This document shows, one piece after another, positions 35,531 to 50,739 of a stretch of 64,000 nucleotides of DNA (its first letter is position 1; every line of letters starts with the position of its first letter). The stretch comes from Megascapheus bottae (lineage: Eukaryota; Chordata; Mammalia; Rodentia; Geomyidae): NCBI GenBank assembly GCA_024803745.1, contig JANJXV010000024.1:6294106-6358105 (forward strand), in the 5' to 3' direction. Position numbers and translations under genes: made by a program. The notes under the pieces are model-generated. The model did not search any database. It was given only the letters and a program-made list of their open reading frames with translations, and was not told the DNA's origin.

Positions 35531-35715
35531 TGGGTGCTGGTGTTTCATACCTGCAGTCACTGCTGCTCAAAAAGTTGAAATCTGGACAATCAGATTCCAA
35601 AGGCAACAAATATAGAAAAGCTTGCCAGACTCCATTTCCAAACCAACCAACATAAGGTACAACTGAAGATAAAGACAAACCTAAAATCCTGAAGCCAGGA
35701 GTTCAATATCACAAA
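35531..35715 (+). mobile_element. Diverged B1-like SINE, sense
   Basis: GGTGCTGGTGTTTCATACCTG, TGAAATCTGGACAATCAGATT, GCCAGACTCCATTTCC and GAAGCCAGGAGTTCAATATC parallel the B1-like left arm, the linker and the right-unit end of the dimers. Confidence 0.5.
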
Positions 35716-37181
35716 ACTTTTTAAAGTTATTAACCAATATCATATTGTTTTAGACTTAAAATTTTACATTAGTATTCATTTTTCACATTTTAGAAAATTA
35801 CAGCTTTAGATTGTATATCATCTATGGATGGGTTAGCTTGTTTTTCTTCAGATACAACTAAAATCACATGTAGCTAAAACGTATCTCTTGACACACAAAT
35901 TCAGAAGCTCAACAGCTTAATGTAATCCTTCTAAAGATTATGTATGTCTGTCTAGACATAAAATTCAACAGTGAGCATGTTTTATAAACTGGAATAGATG
36001 AGAAAATAAATTCTGTGTAGCATCTAGACATACTGTAATACAAAGCTGAATTTTATTTTCCTGTTCTAAAATATATGTCTTTACCTATGCGTCTGTCAAT
36101 CCACTAACCATATTTTATCACTAGAGAAGAATGTAGTAATGCAACAAAATGTTAAAGCAGGGTATAACAATTAATTGAAATTGGAAATATATAGCATTAG
36201 CATTTATGATCCTTTATTCCAATTCTAAGTAATGAGCCTAATTAGCACAAATCCATATACAAGCAATGTTTGCCTTAAACTTATCCTTGTAAACTATTTT
36301 TATAGTGCTATTTAGCTTCCTCAATCAATTCTGTAATTTCTCATTAATATCTGTGGTTATAAATATGTCTTTAAGTTGATGAATAGCTTTAGCATTCTTT
36401 TAAGATGGTGTTTTATTACCTTTACAAAACTTAGCTTGTTTTGAATTATGTTTAGCCACTGGATCAATGCTTCTCATATTTCCCTTTCCTCAAGGGGAAC
36501 TGTGGCAGGAAGCAGTACAAAACTTTGCCTGTTGAGTCAGAAAGCAATGCCTACATTGTGACTATTACGTGAGATCCCAAGACAACACGAACATCATTTC
36601 ACCCTTGCAGTGTTTTGCAACTTAGGACTATGAAGACAAAAATATGGTTGATTGCCAATACATATAGATAAAGAATAGGGAGAAAAAAAATGAGATGAGA
36701 AATGGCATTTAAATCAGGGGCCAACACATGTGCAAAGCAAATGGGCGAAGTCATTAAAATGTGCTAATTTCTGTCATGATTATTTTCTAGCATATATGTG
36801 GCAGTGGTGGTTTAGGGTTTCTAGAGAGAAGAAAGAAGGGCCTTCATCGCAGAAATACAAATGAAATCTGTTCAGAGAGTGTGACAATGCTATGCTCCTG
36901 GTAATGGGGATCTAGTCTGTGATATATTTATTCCTAACATTTTGCTGCACAACATCGTTCTTTCCTGGGTAGAAAGAAAACTGTTGCAGGAAGGCCAGAG
37001 GGTGGAAGACCACATGGAAGAAGAGAGTTCTGGAGCGTATATCAGTGGAGAGGAATAAAAAAATTTGGAAGAATAAATGCATATCTTATTATAAATTTAA
37101 ACTGCTTTTATTTACAAAGATAACAAGCAAATACTCCATTACCTCAATAAAAAAGACATTCTGATTTAAAAAGAAAACATC
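35716..37181. other. Unannotated stretch
   Basis: No gene or clear repeat; only small AT-rich open frames. Confidence 0.55.
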
Positions 37182-37390
37182 AGGGTCCGGGAATATGACT
37201 TAGCAATAGGTGCCCGCGTAGCATGCATGGAAGCCTTGGGTAGAATCCTAGGTATCACATAGACAGAAAAGGTCAGAAGTGGTTCTGTGACACAAGTGGT
37301 AGTGCTGTAGCCATGAGAATGCTCAAGGACAGTGAAGTGAGTTCAAGCCCCAGGACTGACCAAAAAAACAAAATAAAACAACAAAAACAA
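37182..37390 (+). mobile_element. Dimeric tRNA-like SINE, sense
   Basis: GGGTCCGGGAATATGACTTAG, GCATGCATGGAAGCC, the ATCACATAGACAG link, then GTGACACAAGTGGTAG and GAGTTCAAGCCCCAGGACTG, with a long mixed A-tail. Confidence 0.88.
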
Positions 37391-38055
37391 TCATTTTGAG
37401 ACACATAATATAACCAATAATATCTCCAAGTGACAAGATGCCAAAGGTATGGTAGCATTTAGGTATGCCTGAGCTTCTAATTTTCACCGATATTTATTTT
37501 TTTTCATGTCTAAATAAGCAAGGTAAACCTAACTTTAAATCCCTCCCATCCATCTGTGAGTTACCTCTTATTTCTTAATATATTAATGAACGATCTTACA
37601 CATTTATTCCACCAGAATTTTGAGTGTGAAGGGTTTTATCATGTCTTTTAGACTGATTTATTCAAGTTGTAATTTCTACCAATTGTAAAACATTAGATTT
37701 TTAGTACAGTTAACATCTTTTCAATGATTAAAACAGAACTGTGGTAAGGAAGCTTGTATTTTATTTTATCACAGTTTATTATTTTAGGAATAACTCTTAG
37801 TCTTTTACTGTAAGTGCTCTTTGATTATCAAAGCTGTATTGATAGGAGACTTTTTCAACAATTTAAAGTTTTAGAGTTTTGTTCATTCATTATTCCAAAA
37901 GCATTTAAAACTTTTTGCCTCCCAAACAGGGGAATATATTTCCATGTGCTCTAGTTGTGACAGATTGCACATTTTAACAAAGACTGCAAGAAGACCGTTA
38001 GGCCCACATGATTTTCTACAATCTTGTCACTCTGCTATTAAAGGTTGATATCTAA
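37391..38055. other. Unannotated AT-rich stretch
   Basis: No gene or clear repeat. Confidence 0.55.
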
Positions 38056-38402
38056 GTCTCTTCTCCTTGGACTTTGATGGCAATAATAAATTGGAAGTGA
38101 CACTATGTGTCAGTCAAGATCAGACATCAAAGCCATATAGTCTGTTCTGCTCTTGCTCAGGATGCTTGTCCTGGAACCCAGCCTTCATGCTACAAGTTAG
38201 CTCTTACCACATGAAAGGATCAATATGGAAGAAATTGAGGCCACAGTGCCATGTCCTACTTGAATTTTCATTTAACAACAACCACCAACCACTGTGAGCT
38301 GATCCTTACCTGCCTGCCACATTGCAGATAAATGATCAAAACAAAGTGAGTTGGTGTTTTAGGCTGTACAGTTTTGAGGTGGTTTGTGGAGATGTACTGA
38401 TA
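38056..38402 (+). mobile_element. MLT1-like LTR (ancient MaLR element)
   Basis: AGTGACACTATGTGTCAGTC, TGCTCTTGCTCAGGATGC, CTGGAACCCAGCCTTCATGC and, at the end, AGTGAGTTGGTGTTTTAGGC...TTTTGAGGTGGTTTGTGG match by memory the order of conserved blocks of MLT1 LTRs (solo LTR of a mammalian MaLR retroelement). No internal retroviral region or second LTR is seen. Function: none apparent. Confidence 0.7.
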
Positions 38403-40189
38403 ATCTGAGTAAAACTAAGCATAGTTCCAGTCCCATTACTAACAAAAAAAAGCCCTAAATACAATAAAAGCATAAAGAAGAAATGTAACGTGTGCTCTAT
38501 TTCTTTTCATCTGAAAGTGACCTATCTGCAAGGGGTAAGTTTGCTCTTATTGCTTAATTTTTGTATTCTCAGTGCTTAGCACAAAGTTAGTGAGTGCATG
38601 CACTTTCCACCTAAAGTAACATGGGTCAAATGTATATCATTGTTGATTCAAATATTTTAGCAAATACTTTGAGCTTTTTTTATTAACATTATGTGTTTAT
38701 AATTTTGATTCGAACAGCACCATATCATTCCATAGCAAATATACTTGGAATTTCCTCATTCATAATGCAGATTTTTGATGATGTTTCCATATTCAGTTAT
38801 GTGTTTTTCCCTAGATCATTATAGGTATTATCAGCCATAGGTTCAGTTTCTTGCAGGCAATGTTTTTACCATTTTATTGACTTAAAGTTCAACTGCTCCA
38901 AGTAAATCTAACATTTAGGGAAAACTTTAGACTTAAAAAAATAATTATATTGTTTACTCTACATTGTGATACATAGCTCATTTCAGGTATGATAGGAAAG
39001 TAGGCTTATTACCAAAATAGACAAGTACGCATAAAATCAGAATGGAAAATATTAAGTAAAACATCATTGAGGATGTTATTATTGCCTGTTTGATATTTCT
39101 GCAATGTAAGTTTATCTGTGGTGAATTTTGGAAACCTCTCAGAAGGATGTTATACAGTTTCTAATTATTCAGAACCTATGTATAGCTTAGTGCAATGCAA
39201 AATCATTGGGCTTAATGAATTCCAAGGAAACATCTTGGTTTGGTATTTTAAAATTTTGAAATTAGTAAAAACTCAAAAATATTACCCTGGAAGGGAAATG
39301 ATATCTTAGACAAAAATAAGAAACTCTGAGATGATATCCATCCTACTACAATATTTTCAGGCAGTCATTCTTGAAGCGATCATCTATAGGAAGCTTTAGA
39401 AGTTTAAAACCAAAAGTCTCCTTGTATACATTAAGTACTAACCTATTGCTCCGGACATAATTTCCAAAATTGTCTGAGCAGGGAATGTAGATGAGAAGGT
39501 ACTTCAAAGACCAGTGTTTTACAGGCTTTTCCATAGTGACATTATAAGATGTGGGCACAGTTTTTCATATTTCACACAAAACATACATAATAAATTTTGC
39601 CTTGTAGCTGTTATTATATTTGTGACTATACAATGTGGTTCTTAAACTGATAAATACCCTACAACTGGTAAAACAAAATGCTGAGAGAATAAAGATTGCC
39701 ACCAGCATTTCATCTATGAAAATTTATGAAGGTAAAAACCTACTGTTGTCCAGTCCAAGGAGCCATCAGTTTGAGAGACTATGCAATAGGATTCTACTTT
39801 TGAAAATACAGATCAGATGTATTGTAAAAGAGCTAGTGATTTTTGACATTATTAATATTTTGTTAATAGCATAAGTAATTTTGCTCTTGTGTGAATAATG
39901 AGCTAGATCTATTATTCTTAACTGCTATCAACATCCATTTAATTATGCAATTTTAATTACTCTTCATCCTAAATACTTCCTAGTATTTTAAGAAGATATT
40001 CTAAATTTGAGAACACTAGAGATATCTTCTGCTTGTATTTTATGATACTACATTACGAAGACTTAATGACTCAGAAACAGTGAATTATTTATAGATTCTG
40101 TGTCAAAAGTATTCTAACATTCTTGCTTTTGCTTTGACCGAGTCTTTTGCTTATTTCTATACTCAGTGTTGTCCCAAATGTCATTTTCT
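38403..40189. other. Unannotated AT-rich intergenic stretch
   Basis: No gene or clear repeat. Open frames of up to about 79 codons lack any domain I recognise. Confidence 0.6.
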
Positions 40190-40345
40190 TTTCCTTAATT
40201 TAATTTTATTGTCAAGGTACAACAAGGTTACAGTTACATTCGTATGGTAAAGAGTGCATTTCTTGTTGAACATTGTTATCCCCTCCCTAGTTTTTCTTCC
40301 ATTTTCCCTCTTCCGATCCCCAACAAAACGTGTTGAAATTAGTGG
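40190..40345 (-). mobile_element. L1 3' end, antisense
   Basis: TTTAATTTTATTGTCAAGGT, AAGGTTACAGTTACATTCG, GGTAAAGAGTGCATTTCTTG and a CCCTCCC-rich segment are the reverse of an L1 3' end. Confidence 0.7.
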
Positions 40346-42242
40346 GAGTTCTGTCCCCACAAAGATTTCTGGCAAGACACAAGGAGTAGGATATTAAAAA
40401 TAAGTAGCACAAACTTTATTAAACTCCTCATTTAATATTTACCGTGGAAACTGAAAGAAGCGCAACGAAGTACCTGTTTAGCAACCATGTATTGAATAAT
40501 TTTACTTATCTGAATTAAAATTAAATGCAGGCTTAGTAAAAATATGATTTATATTTTATCATTGTAAAGTAAGTAATATAGGCATTTCTTCTTAACCAAT
40601 TGTATCATTCTATCTTTCTTTAAACTCTTAATTGATTCATTATATCCAGTTCATTTAAATGTGTATAGAAACAGTGAAGCATATATACTTCAAAGTGGCT
40701 TGCTAGAATGTATCAAATAGTCCAAAAGAGTTCAAGCAAGAAAATAACTTTTTCTTACAGAATTTGGCGGTTTCTTAAATGATGAGAACCTTGTTATACC
40801 TTCTTGAAAGTTTTAATGTCCATAAACTAAGCAGAAGTAATTTATCTTCTCTTTTACTATTAGATTCATATGTAGGAATCCCTTCAGTTTAGAAGTAGAA
40901 CACTTTGCTTCTGTTGAAATTTTGCTGCTTCCTGTCATTTGTAGTCACATTTCTCAGTGTATGGCACTGGAATTTTTCAGGGAATTTAATACTAAAGTTC
41001 TAAACATGATAATGAGCCCGAGACAATTTTACATGTTCCTTACCTTCTTCACCCTCTTCTTCATCTCCAACAGTTTCTCAGAGAATAAAAGACTTCAGGT
41101 ACAAACTTTGAAATAAAAGTCATAAGAAGGGTAAATGGATATTCTCTGTTTTGCTCTCTCTCTCTTTCTCTCTTCCAATCATACCTTCGCCCCTCTCTCT
41201 CACTAATTTTATCATGAGTGCCAATCTCATTTAAACTAGCTGGAACAGTTGAATTTCTCATGTGCAATTTGATTAATTGCACATTTCATAATGATCAATA
41301 ATAACAATGTAGTTACAACTGAATTACTGTTCTCATTTGCCCTGTAGTTTCCTAGGGAACAGCAACAAGTGCACCACCATGAATGAGACTAAGGATACTT
41401 TCATAAAAAAATATTTTACAAAGTTTCTCAAAGTACGTTTAGACACAAAGAATTGTGCTGACAATACGCACAATTTAATGAAGTTGGAAATAAGCCAACA
41501 TTTAGGAAAGACCACTGAGATTCTTCACAACCATTAGTCATTCACTGGGCAGGGTAAGTTTTAACATGAGATTCTGCATATAAATTTAGAAAACGTGTTA
41601 GCCTAACATCATTTTAATTGCATAGTATGTGACCAGTTCGCAAGTTAGCAGTCCACTTAATATAGGAAATGCAGATAAGATTTTCTATACATGGAAAATA
41701 AATTTTGACAAAATATGTCATATTAATAAGAATTGTTTAAAACCTAAGACTTAAAGAGGATATCAAAATTATTAGTAAAGATAAAAATTGAGTTCAGATA
41801 ATCAATTTAACATTTTAATAGTTGTCCAGAGAGACACCTACCCATTGCCATTTCCTGGCAATCATTATTGAGAAATAATGTCAGGTAATGAAATCTCAAG
41901 TGTTTTGAGCATTTAGCTGAAAATAGCTGTGCTATGAATTTCATAATGCACTTTGTTGATATCAGTAGGTCACATTTTATTTCTGTCAAAATAAAGACAA
42001 AGAATGCCCCACAAACACGAGAAAGAAAGAAAAGCCAGCTTGTATATAGAGTACTCAATGAATAAATAAAATTTGTCAAATTCACAATGATATAGAACCC
42101 AAAGGTAAATAAAATTATTGTATTTTTGCTATAGAAATTTTTGTGTTTTACTTACAATAAACTAATCCCAGTTAAATGCTGCTTTATAATATTATTTAGC
42201 AGTAACACAAAATAGGTTCTAAGAAAAATGACATGTAAAAAT
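40346..42242. other. Unannotated AT-rich intergenic stretch
   Basis: No gene or clear repeat apart from a CT-rich patch (CTCTCTCTCTCTTTCTCTCT) at about 41153-41172. Open frames such as 41807-42085 on the minus strand (92 codons) have no recognisable domain. Confidence 0.6.
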
Positions 42243-42254
42243 TTGTAGTTGCCA

Positions 42255-44840
42255 TCAAAAAAATTATACACTATGACCAAGCAGGATTCATCACTGGGAT
42301 GCATAGCTGGTTCAATGTATGCAAATCAATTAATATAATTCAACACAACAGGAGCAAAGACCAAAATCATATGATTGTCTCAATAGATACAGAAAGGCAT
42401 TTGACAAGATCCTACACCACTTTATGCTTAAAGCTCTGGAGAAACTAGGAATTCATGGAACATTCCTCAGTATAACAAAGGCTGCGTATGACAAACCTAT
42501 AGCTAGAATTATGCTTAATGGTGAAAAGCTAAAGCCATTCCCTCTAAAATCAGGAACAAGACAGGGATGCCCACTCTCTCCAGTCCTCTTTAACATAGTA
42601 TTAGAATTCCTAGCCAGAGCAATACTGCAAGAAGGAAGCATAAAGAAGATCCCAACAGGGAAAGAGTAAGTGAAACTTTCCTTCATTGCAGATGCCATGA
42701 TTCTGTATGTAAAGAACCCTGTAGACTCCACTTCCAAGCTCCTTGAGCTGATTCAAAACTTTGGCAACGTAGCAGGGTATAAAATTGACTCTCAAAAATC
42801 AACTGCCTTTCTATATGCCAACAATGAGAGGAACAAGGCAACAATTAGGAGAGCAACTCCTTTTGCAATAACCTCAAAGAAAATAACGTACCTAGGAATT
42901 AACTACAAATGTAAAGGACCTTTTTGAAGAAAACTTTAAAACCCTGAAAGAGGAAATTAAAGCAGAACTGAGGAAATGGAAAAATTTGCCATGCTACTGG
43001 ATTGGAAGAATTAACACCATGAAAATGGCAATCTTGCCAAGGGCTATCTAATAATTCAACACAACACCCATCAATATCCCATTGTCATTCTTTAAAGAAA
43101 TAGAAGAGCCAATCCAAATTTTCATATGGAATAATAAAAGAACCCGCATAGCAAAAACAATTCTTAGCAGAAAAAACAGCACAGGGGGAATCTCAATACC
43201 AAACCTCAGACCCTACTACAGAACTATATTGACCAAAACAGCTTGGTGCTGGCACAAGAACAGGCCTTAAACCAATGGAATAGAACTGAGGACCCAAATA
43301 TTAACCCACAGACCTATAGCCACCTAATCTTTGATAAGGGGGCCAACAAAAAAAATAGAATGGAAGAAAGACAGCCTCTTCAACAAGTCGTGCTGGCAGA
43401 ACTGGTTAAGCACCTGCAGAAAACTAAAGTTGGATACTTCTTTGTTCCCCCTCACCAGGATTAACTCCAAAGGGATCAAAGACCTTGAGGTAAAAGCAGA
43501 TACACTGAAAATTTACAAGAAAGAATAGGAGATACGCTAGATCTGGTTGGCAAAGGTAGAAACTTTCTTAATAAAGATCAAGAAACACAACAAATCATAG
43601 AAAGTCTGAATAAGTGGGACTGCATTAAACTTCAGAGCTTCTGTCTGGCTAAGGACACAGCTAGCAAATTAACTAAAAAGCCTACAGAGTGTGACATCTT
43701 CACTAACCATAAAACAGACAAAGGCCTCATAACTAAAATATTTAAACAGCTCAAAAAATTGAATCACTCCAAAACTAATCTCCAAAGAAACAACCATCCC
43801 ATTAAAAGATGGGCCAAAGACTTAAAGAGTCTTCTCTGAAGAAGAAATAAGAATGGTCTATAGACATATGATGAAATGCTTGACATTTCTGGCCATAAAA
43901 GAAATGCAATCAAAACAACTCTAAGATTCCACCTCATTCCAGCTAGAATGGCCAGGATCAAGAGATCTAATAACAACAGATGCTGGAGGGGATGTGGCCA
44001 GGAGGGATCACCACTACACTGTTGGTGGGAGTGCAAACTCATACAACCACTATGGAAAGCAATATGGCAGTTCCTCAAAAGACTAACCATAGAGCTTCCC
44101 CTATGACCCAACAATTCCACTACTAGGCATTTACCCAATAGTCCAGAAACAAGGACATACTAAATCCACTAGCACAACAATGTTCATTGCAGCACTATTT
44201 ACCATAGCAAAGATATGGAACCAACCCAGATGCCCCTCTGTTGATGAGTGGATCAACAAGATGTGATATTTATATACAATGGAATTCTATGTTGCTGTCA
44301 GAAAAAATGACATCACCCCATTTTTAAGAAAATGGAAAGACTTAGAAAAAAAATCATATTAAGTGAAGTAAGCCAGACTCAAAGGAGCATAGGCTCAATA
44401 GTTTCCCCCAATTGTCATAATCAGTAGAAACCTTGGGCTCTCCTAGCAGAGATTTACAATAGAGCAAAACCTAGATACATAAGGCCATATAGTATGACAT
44501 TACATGAAAGGACCTCCAAGATATAGAAACAAAAGCCATATAATGAGTGATTGTTGTCCCTAATGTACTATATTATGTCTCATCTCTTTTGTTGTCCCTT
44601 GGTTATCTCATATTGTTACAGTATTTCACCTGGTTATCTGATATATTGTATGTATGCATATTTGGTTATTTGAAGTCAGATAAGGAAGGGAAGAAAACAA
44701 GATGAGGGGCGGGGGAGAGGGAAGAGAAATGGGGACCAAGACATGAGAAAGGGTATCAATATATGTGAAGTAATGCACCTTCTATCTGGTGAATATAATG
44801 TAACCCTTCTATTAATTACAATAAAAATGCATGGAAAAAA
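42255..44840 (+). mobile_element. 5'-truncated 2.6-kb L1, sense, 12-bp TSD
   Basis: It starts inside the reverse-transcriptase domain (ATTATACACTATGACCAAGC encodes IHYDQ) and runs to ATTACAATAAAAATGCATGG with an A-rich tail. TTGTAGTTGCCA flanks it at 42243-42254 and 44841-44852. The 3' UTR is the class also seen at 14445-14835. Confidence 0.96.
42262..44370 (+). pseudogene. L1 ORF2 3' part with ruined catalytic site
   Basis: Reverse-transcriptase motifs are readable: [15 protein letters not shown] at about 42550-42594, then a stop at 42667-42669. The catalytic FADD box then reads I-A-D-A (Ala-Asp-Ala codons at 42688-42696). Downstream come YKIDSQKS, FIWNNKRTRIAKTIL, TAWCWHKNRP and the C-terminal zinc-knuckle region with RCWRGCGQEG and LHCWWECKLIQPLWK. 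Several frameshifts and stops mean it cannot produce active enzyme. Confidence 0.92.
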
Positions 44841-44877
44841 TTGTAGTTGCCAGACTTCAACCAAAAATCGGTGACAT

Positions 44878-45072
44878 GGGGCCAGGCATTTGGCCTAATG
44901 TTCGAATGTTTGCCTGGCATGCTGGAAGACCCAGGTTTGATTCCTTGGTACCATATAACATAGAAAAAAGCCAGAAATGTTGCTGTGGCTCAAGTGGTAG
45001 AGCTCTAGCCTTGAGAAAGTCCAAGTACTGTGCCCAGGCCCTGTATTCAAGGCCCAGGACTAACAACAACAA
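44878..45072 (+). mobile_element. Dimeric tRNA-like SINE, sense, 15-bp TSD
   Basis: GGGCCAGGCATTTGGCC, GGTTTGATTCCTTGG (B-box arm), GCTGTGGCTCAAGTGGTAGA and an A-rich tail. AAAAATCGGTGACAT (44863-44877) and AAAAATTGGTGACAT (45073-45087) differ by one transition. Confidence 0.94.
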
Positions 45073-45087
45073 AAAAATTGGTGACAT

Positions 45088-45560
45088 TTCTCCTCAAGGA
45101 AGCAAGAGTTAGGAGTCAACCACTGGAAGAAGACAAAATACCTGGGGAATCTTAGTTCAGTAAAGGATTAGATTAAAAATGCAAATAACACAGCTGCCAA
45201 AAGCTAACAATCTGATTTTAAAAATAGGCAAAACTAGACTCTTCTCTTAGAAGACACACATAAAACACTTGCAAAAACATGTAATACTTATTAACAGGTA
45301 AGTGCCACATTTCTTCTCACCTCAGAATAACTATCATAAAAAGACAAAATAATAAATACTAATTAAGATGTGGGAGAAGGAGGTCTGTCAGATGTTGTTT
45401 GAGCAAATTTTTAAATATTTTAAGGCAAAAAATTTTGTTTATTTCACATTTTTTAAATTCAGAACTAATGTTTGAAATGAAGATGGTTTGGGGTAGGAGG
45501 TCACAGAGGTTGAGTATCAAATATTTTTGAGACCCTGGGTGTGACCTCCAGACCCCCAAA
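45088..45560. other. Unannotated AT-rich stretch
   Basis: No gene or clear repeat. Confidence 0.5.
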
Positions 45561-45860
45561 ACTAAACTGGTAAGGTGGCTCAATGCTTATACTGACATTG
45601 AGAATTGTAGTTAGAGGCCAGTTGATATCTCCTATCCATCAAAGCCTAAGTCTCTGATCTCTTTATATGGGAGGCACAGACAGACCATGGTTTAAAGCTA
45701 TCCCCTGAGTGTAAAAGCAATATCCCCATCAGAAAATTAACTAAAATAAAAATAAGCTGGACTCAAGGGGATGGGACAAGTTGTAGAGTGCCCATTCAGC
45801 ATGTACAAAGCCCTGAGCTCAGATCCCAGTGTTGTCAAAGCAATAAATAAATTAATAAAT
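45561..45860 (+). mobile_element. Diverged dimeric SINE, sense
   Basis: GGTGGCTCAATGCTTATACT (B1-like start), TATCCCCATCAGAAAATTAAC (linker), then AGTTGTAGAGTGCCCATTCAGCATG...CTGAGCTCAGATCCCAG (ID-like right arm) and an A-rich end. Confidence 0.6.
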
Positions 45861-46194
45861 AGTAAATACTACACAGAATTGCTTGAGAAGTTCTGAGAAT
45901 GTAGTTTAACACACTAAATTGGCCTTATTCGAATTAAATCACCTGGATATTTTATGCATCTCACTGGGGACTTAGCATGAAAATATGGGTGAATAGTTAT
46001 GTTACCATGCACCTCTTCTCCATAACTGCCTGTTTCCCTTCCCTGGAACAGAGACTTCACAGAAATTTCATAGTGACAGGTCATATATCATGCACCTATC
46101 AATGCAAATCAGAAATAGGAGCAGGGCGCTCACCATGCTTATGGAGCCAGGAGAACATGTGATTGGAGCTTAGAACTCCTGTAATGGAGTCAGC
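45861..46194. other. Unannotated stretch
   Basis: No gene or clear repeat. Confidence 0.5.
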
Positions 46195-46300
46195 TTTTCC
46201 ATTTATTGTACAATGTAATCTTGGGAAAAAAATTAGCTCTCTTAATCTTTGTTCAGTTTTGGAAAAAAATAAATATAAGGATAGTGCACAATCCACACTG
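46187..46300 (+). mobile_element. Possible MIR fragment
   Basis: TGGAGTCAGCTTTTCC...ATGTAATCTTGGGAAAAAAATTAGCTCTCTTAATC resembles the MIR core (TGTGATCTTGGGCAAGTTAC, CTTAACCTC). Confidence 0.5.
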
Positions 46301-46789
46301 TTTTTGAAATTCTGATCCTGGAAATATATAGAGAAAGCATGTAGTCATGAAAATATGGAACATTCTCTTGAGCAAGTTTCAGTGAAACATGTGGAGCAGT
46401 AAAATAATCATCTATCACTGAAGAAAAAAGGTAGATCTCTAATCAGAGCATTCATTGACTCATTCAACAAACATTCAATATATTTACTTTTTTTCTTTGT
46501 AATTTATTTTTCCTTCCTGTGGCCAACCACGAGTTGTACATTTCATTTGTTCCACACATTCTAATGAGTGCCACTGTTTTATTTGTTCACTTTTTACTCC
46601 ACCTTGTTTCAGACAAGTTTTATTTAATTTGAACAATTACAATTCAAAATATGTCATAAATATCTCTCAGATAAAGAAGGAAAATAAAAATAGTATGCAC
46701 TCTTCACTCTTTCAAAATGATTTAGTATTTTTACAGCATGAATTAATTGTAATGTGATACCTGTGCATATGATTTTTAAAGATATATAT
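46301..46789. other. Mostly unannotated; weak L1 3'-end remnant
   Basis: Around 46500-46620 the order CCAACCACGAGTTGTACATTTC, ACATTCTAATGAGTGCCACTG weakly echoes the pyrimidine-rich part of antisense L1 3' UTRs (compare 7050 and 9370). Nothing else is seen. Confidence 0.4.
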
Positions 46790-47552
46790 TTTTTAATTTA
46801 TTGTCCAGGTGATGTACAGAGGGGTTACAATTATATTCATCACATATTCATCATATTGGGTACATTACTTCTTGAACATTGTTACCTCTTGTTACATTTT
46901 TCTCTCAATTTCGCTCCCCCTTCCCCTTCCCAATCATCTTGTTTTTCCCTTACTTTCACAATATACCAAGTACCAATGTCAGATACAGTAGCAACATGAG
47001 ATAAACCATAAAGGAAAAGAAGCAAAAAGAAATAGCTTCACATAATAGGAGTTCATTTTGCTTAAACTCATCCTATATGGTCATATGTACATACTTTTGA
47101 TCCTATTATGATCCTCTACTAGGAGAATCCTAGATGTGTACTAATTATTACAAATGAGGGAAACAAGGGAACCTATGTTTCTTTAGGTCTGGCTTATTTC
47201 ATTTAATATGATTTTTTTCCAAATCTTTCTCTTTTCTTACAAATGGGGTGATGTCATTCTTTCTGATGGCAGCATAGAATTCCATTGTGCATAAATACCA
47301 CATCTTGTTGATCCACTGATCAAGCGAGGGGCATCTCCATATCTTAGCTATGGTGAATAATGCTGCAATGAACATGGTTACCCTAAGAACATAGCCAGCA
47401 AGATAAAGAGAAAGTTCACAGAATGGAAAAAGATCTTCACTTGCCATACAGCAGACATGGGTCTTATATATAAAATATACCCACAGCTCAAAAATGAAAT
47501 CCCTCTAAAACAAATCCACAAAGAAACAACCATCCCATTAAAAGGTGGGCTA

Positions 47553-49706
<2,154 letters not shown>

Positions 49707-49894
49707 AAAAGGTGGGCTAAAACCTTAAAGAGAAACCTCTCTGAAGAGGAAATAAAAATGGCCAATAGACACATGAAAAAAAATTTGATGTATCTATGGT
49801 CATAAGAGAAATGGAAATCAAAACAACTTTGAGGTTTCAGCTCATCCCAAAATATCTCATTTTCTTTGTTTAAGATGTATACATACACACACTT

Positions 49895-50045
49895 ATACAG
49901 GAATATGATAAATTATAGAGGACTCTAGACATAGACACAATGATGCCAAAGGAGAATACACTTAGGAAAGGTTGACAGAGGCCCAATTGCTATGTGCATA
50001 TGATTATATGTGATATTTTATGAAATGAACTCCATTCACTTCATT
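49895..50045 (+). mobile_element. Old L1 3' UTR fragment, sense
   Basis: GAGGACTCTAGACATAGACAC, CTTAGGAAAGGTTGACAGAGG and TATTTTATGAAATGAACTCC align by eye with 16340-16440. Confidence 0.6.
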
Positions 50046-50477
50046 CATCTGGGCCCAGTAGGATTGCACAGATCAAGCACACAAAAAGAAGAAAGAAATC
50101 AATGTTTTATCTCACAAAGCCTCAGTGAAGGGTTTTAGATATAGAAGGACATACATGAACTCCTGAAAAATTTGATATTCCTTTTCAAGCGCTAATCTCT
50201 GAAAACATGGAAGATAATGAAAGATAATGACGTCTAAGTTCCTTTATAAAAAAAAAGTTATGAGGAGTATAAAGGAAGAATAGTCACACAATTTCGGGTG
50301 ACATGACTGGAGACACACCCCCCCCATATATATATAATATTCAAGAGTTTTAATTCCTTAATTCAACATGATTTCTGGATATAGTGTCACACAAAGCAAC
50401 ATTTCTATTCCACACACTAAGAATAAATAAAAGGAAAGAGAACCTTAAAACAAACAAACAACAACAACAAAAAAACT

Positions 50478-50699
50478 AGCCAGCCTGGTGGCTCACACCT
50501 GCAATCCTAGCAACTCAGGAGACTGAGATCTGCGGATCAAGGTTCAAAGCCAGCCCCAGCACAAAAGGACTCTTTTCTCCAATTAACCTCTAGAAAAATG
50601 GAATTGGGGCTTGGTTCAAGGGTAGGGAGGTAGCCTTGAGCTGAAGAGCTCAGAGACAGCAGCCAGGGCAAGTTCAAGCCCCATGATCCACAAGAACAC
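50478..50699 (+). mobile_element. B1-like dimeric SINE, sense
   Basis: AGCCTGGTGGCTCACACCTG, CAGGAGACTGAGATCTGCGG, TCTCCAATTAACCTCTAG, GGTTCAAGGGTAGGGAGGTAG and AAGTTCAAGCCCCATGATCC, in the expected order. Confidence 0.92.
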
Positions 50700-50739
50700 C
50701 TAAAATATTGTAAATATCATTTTACTCCAAAGGTAATAA

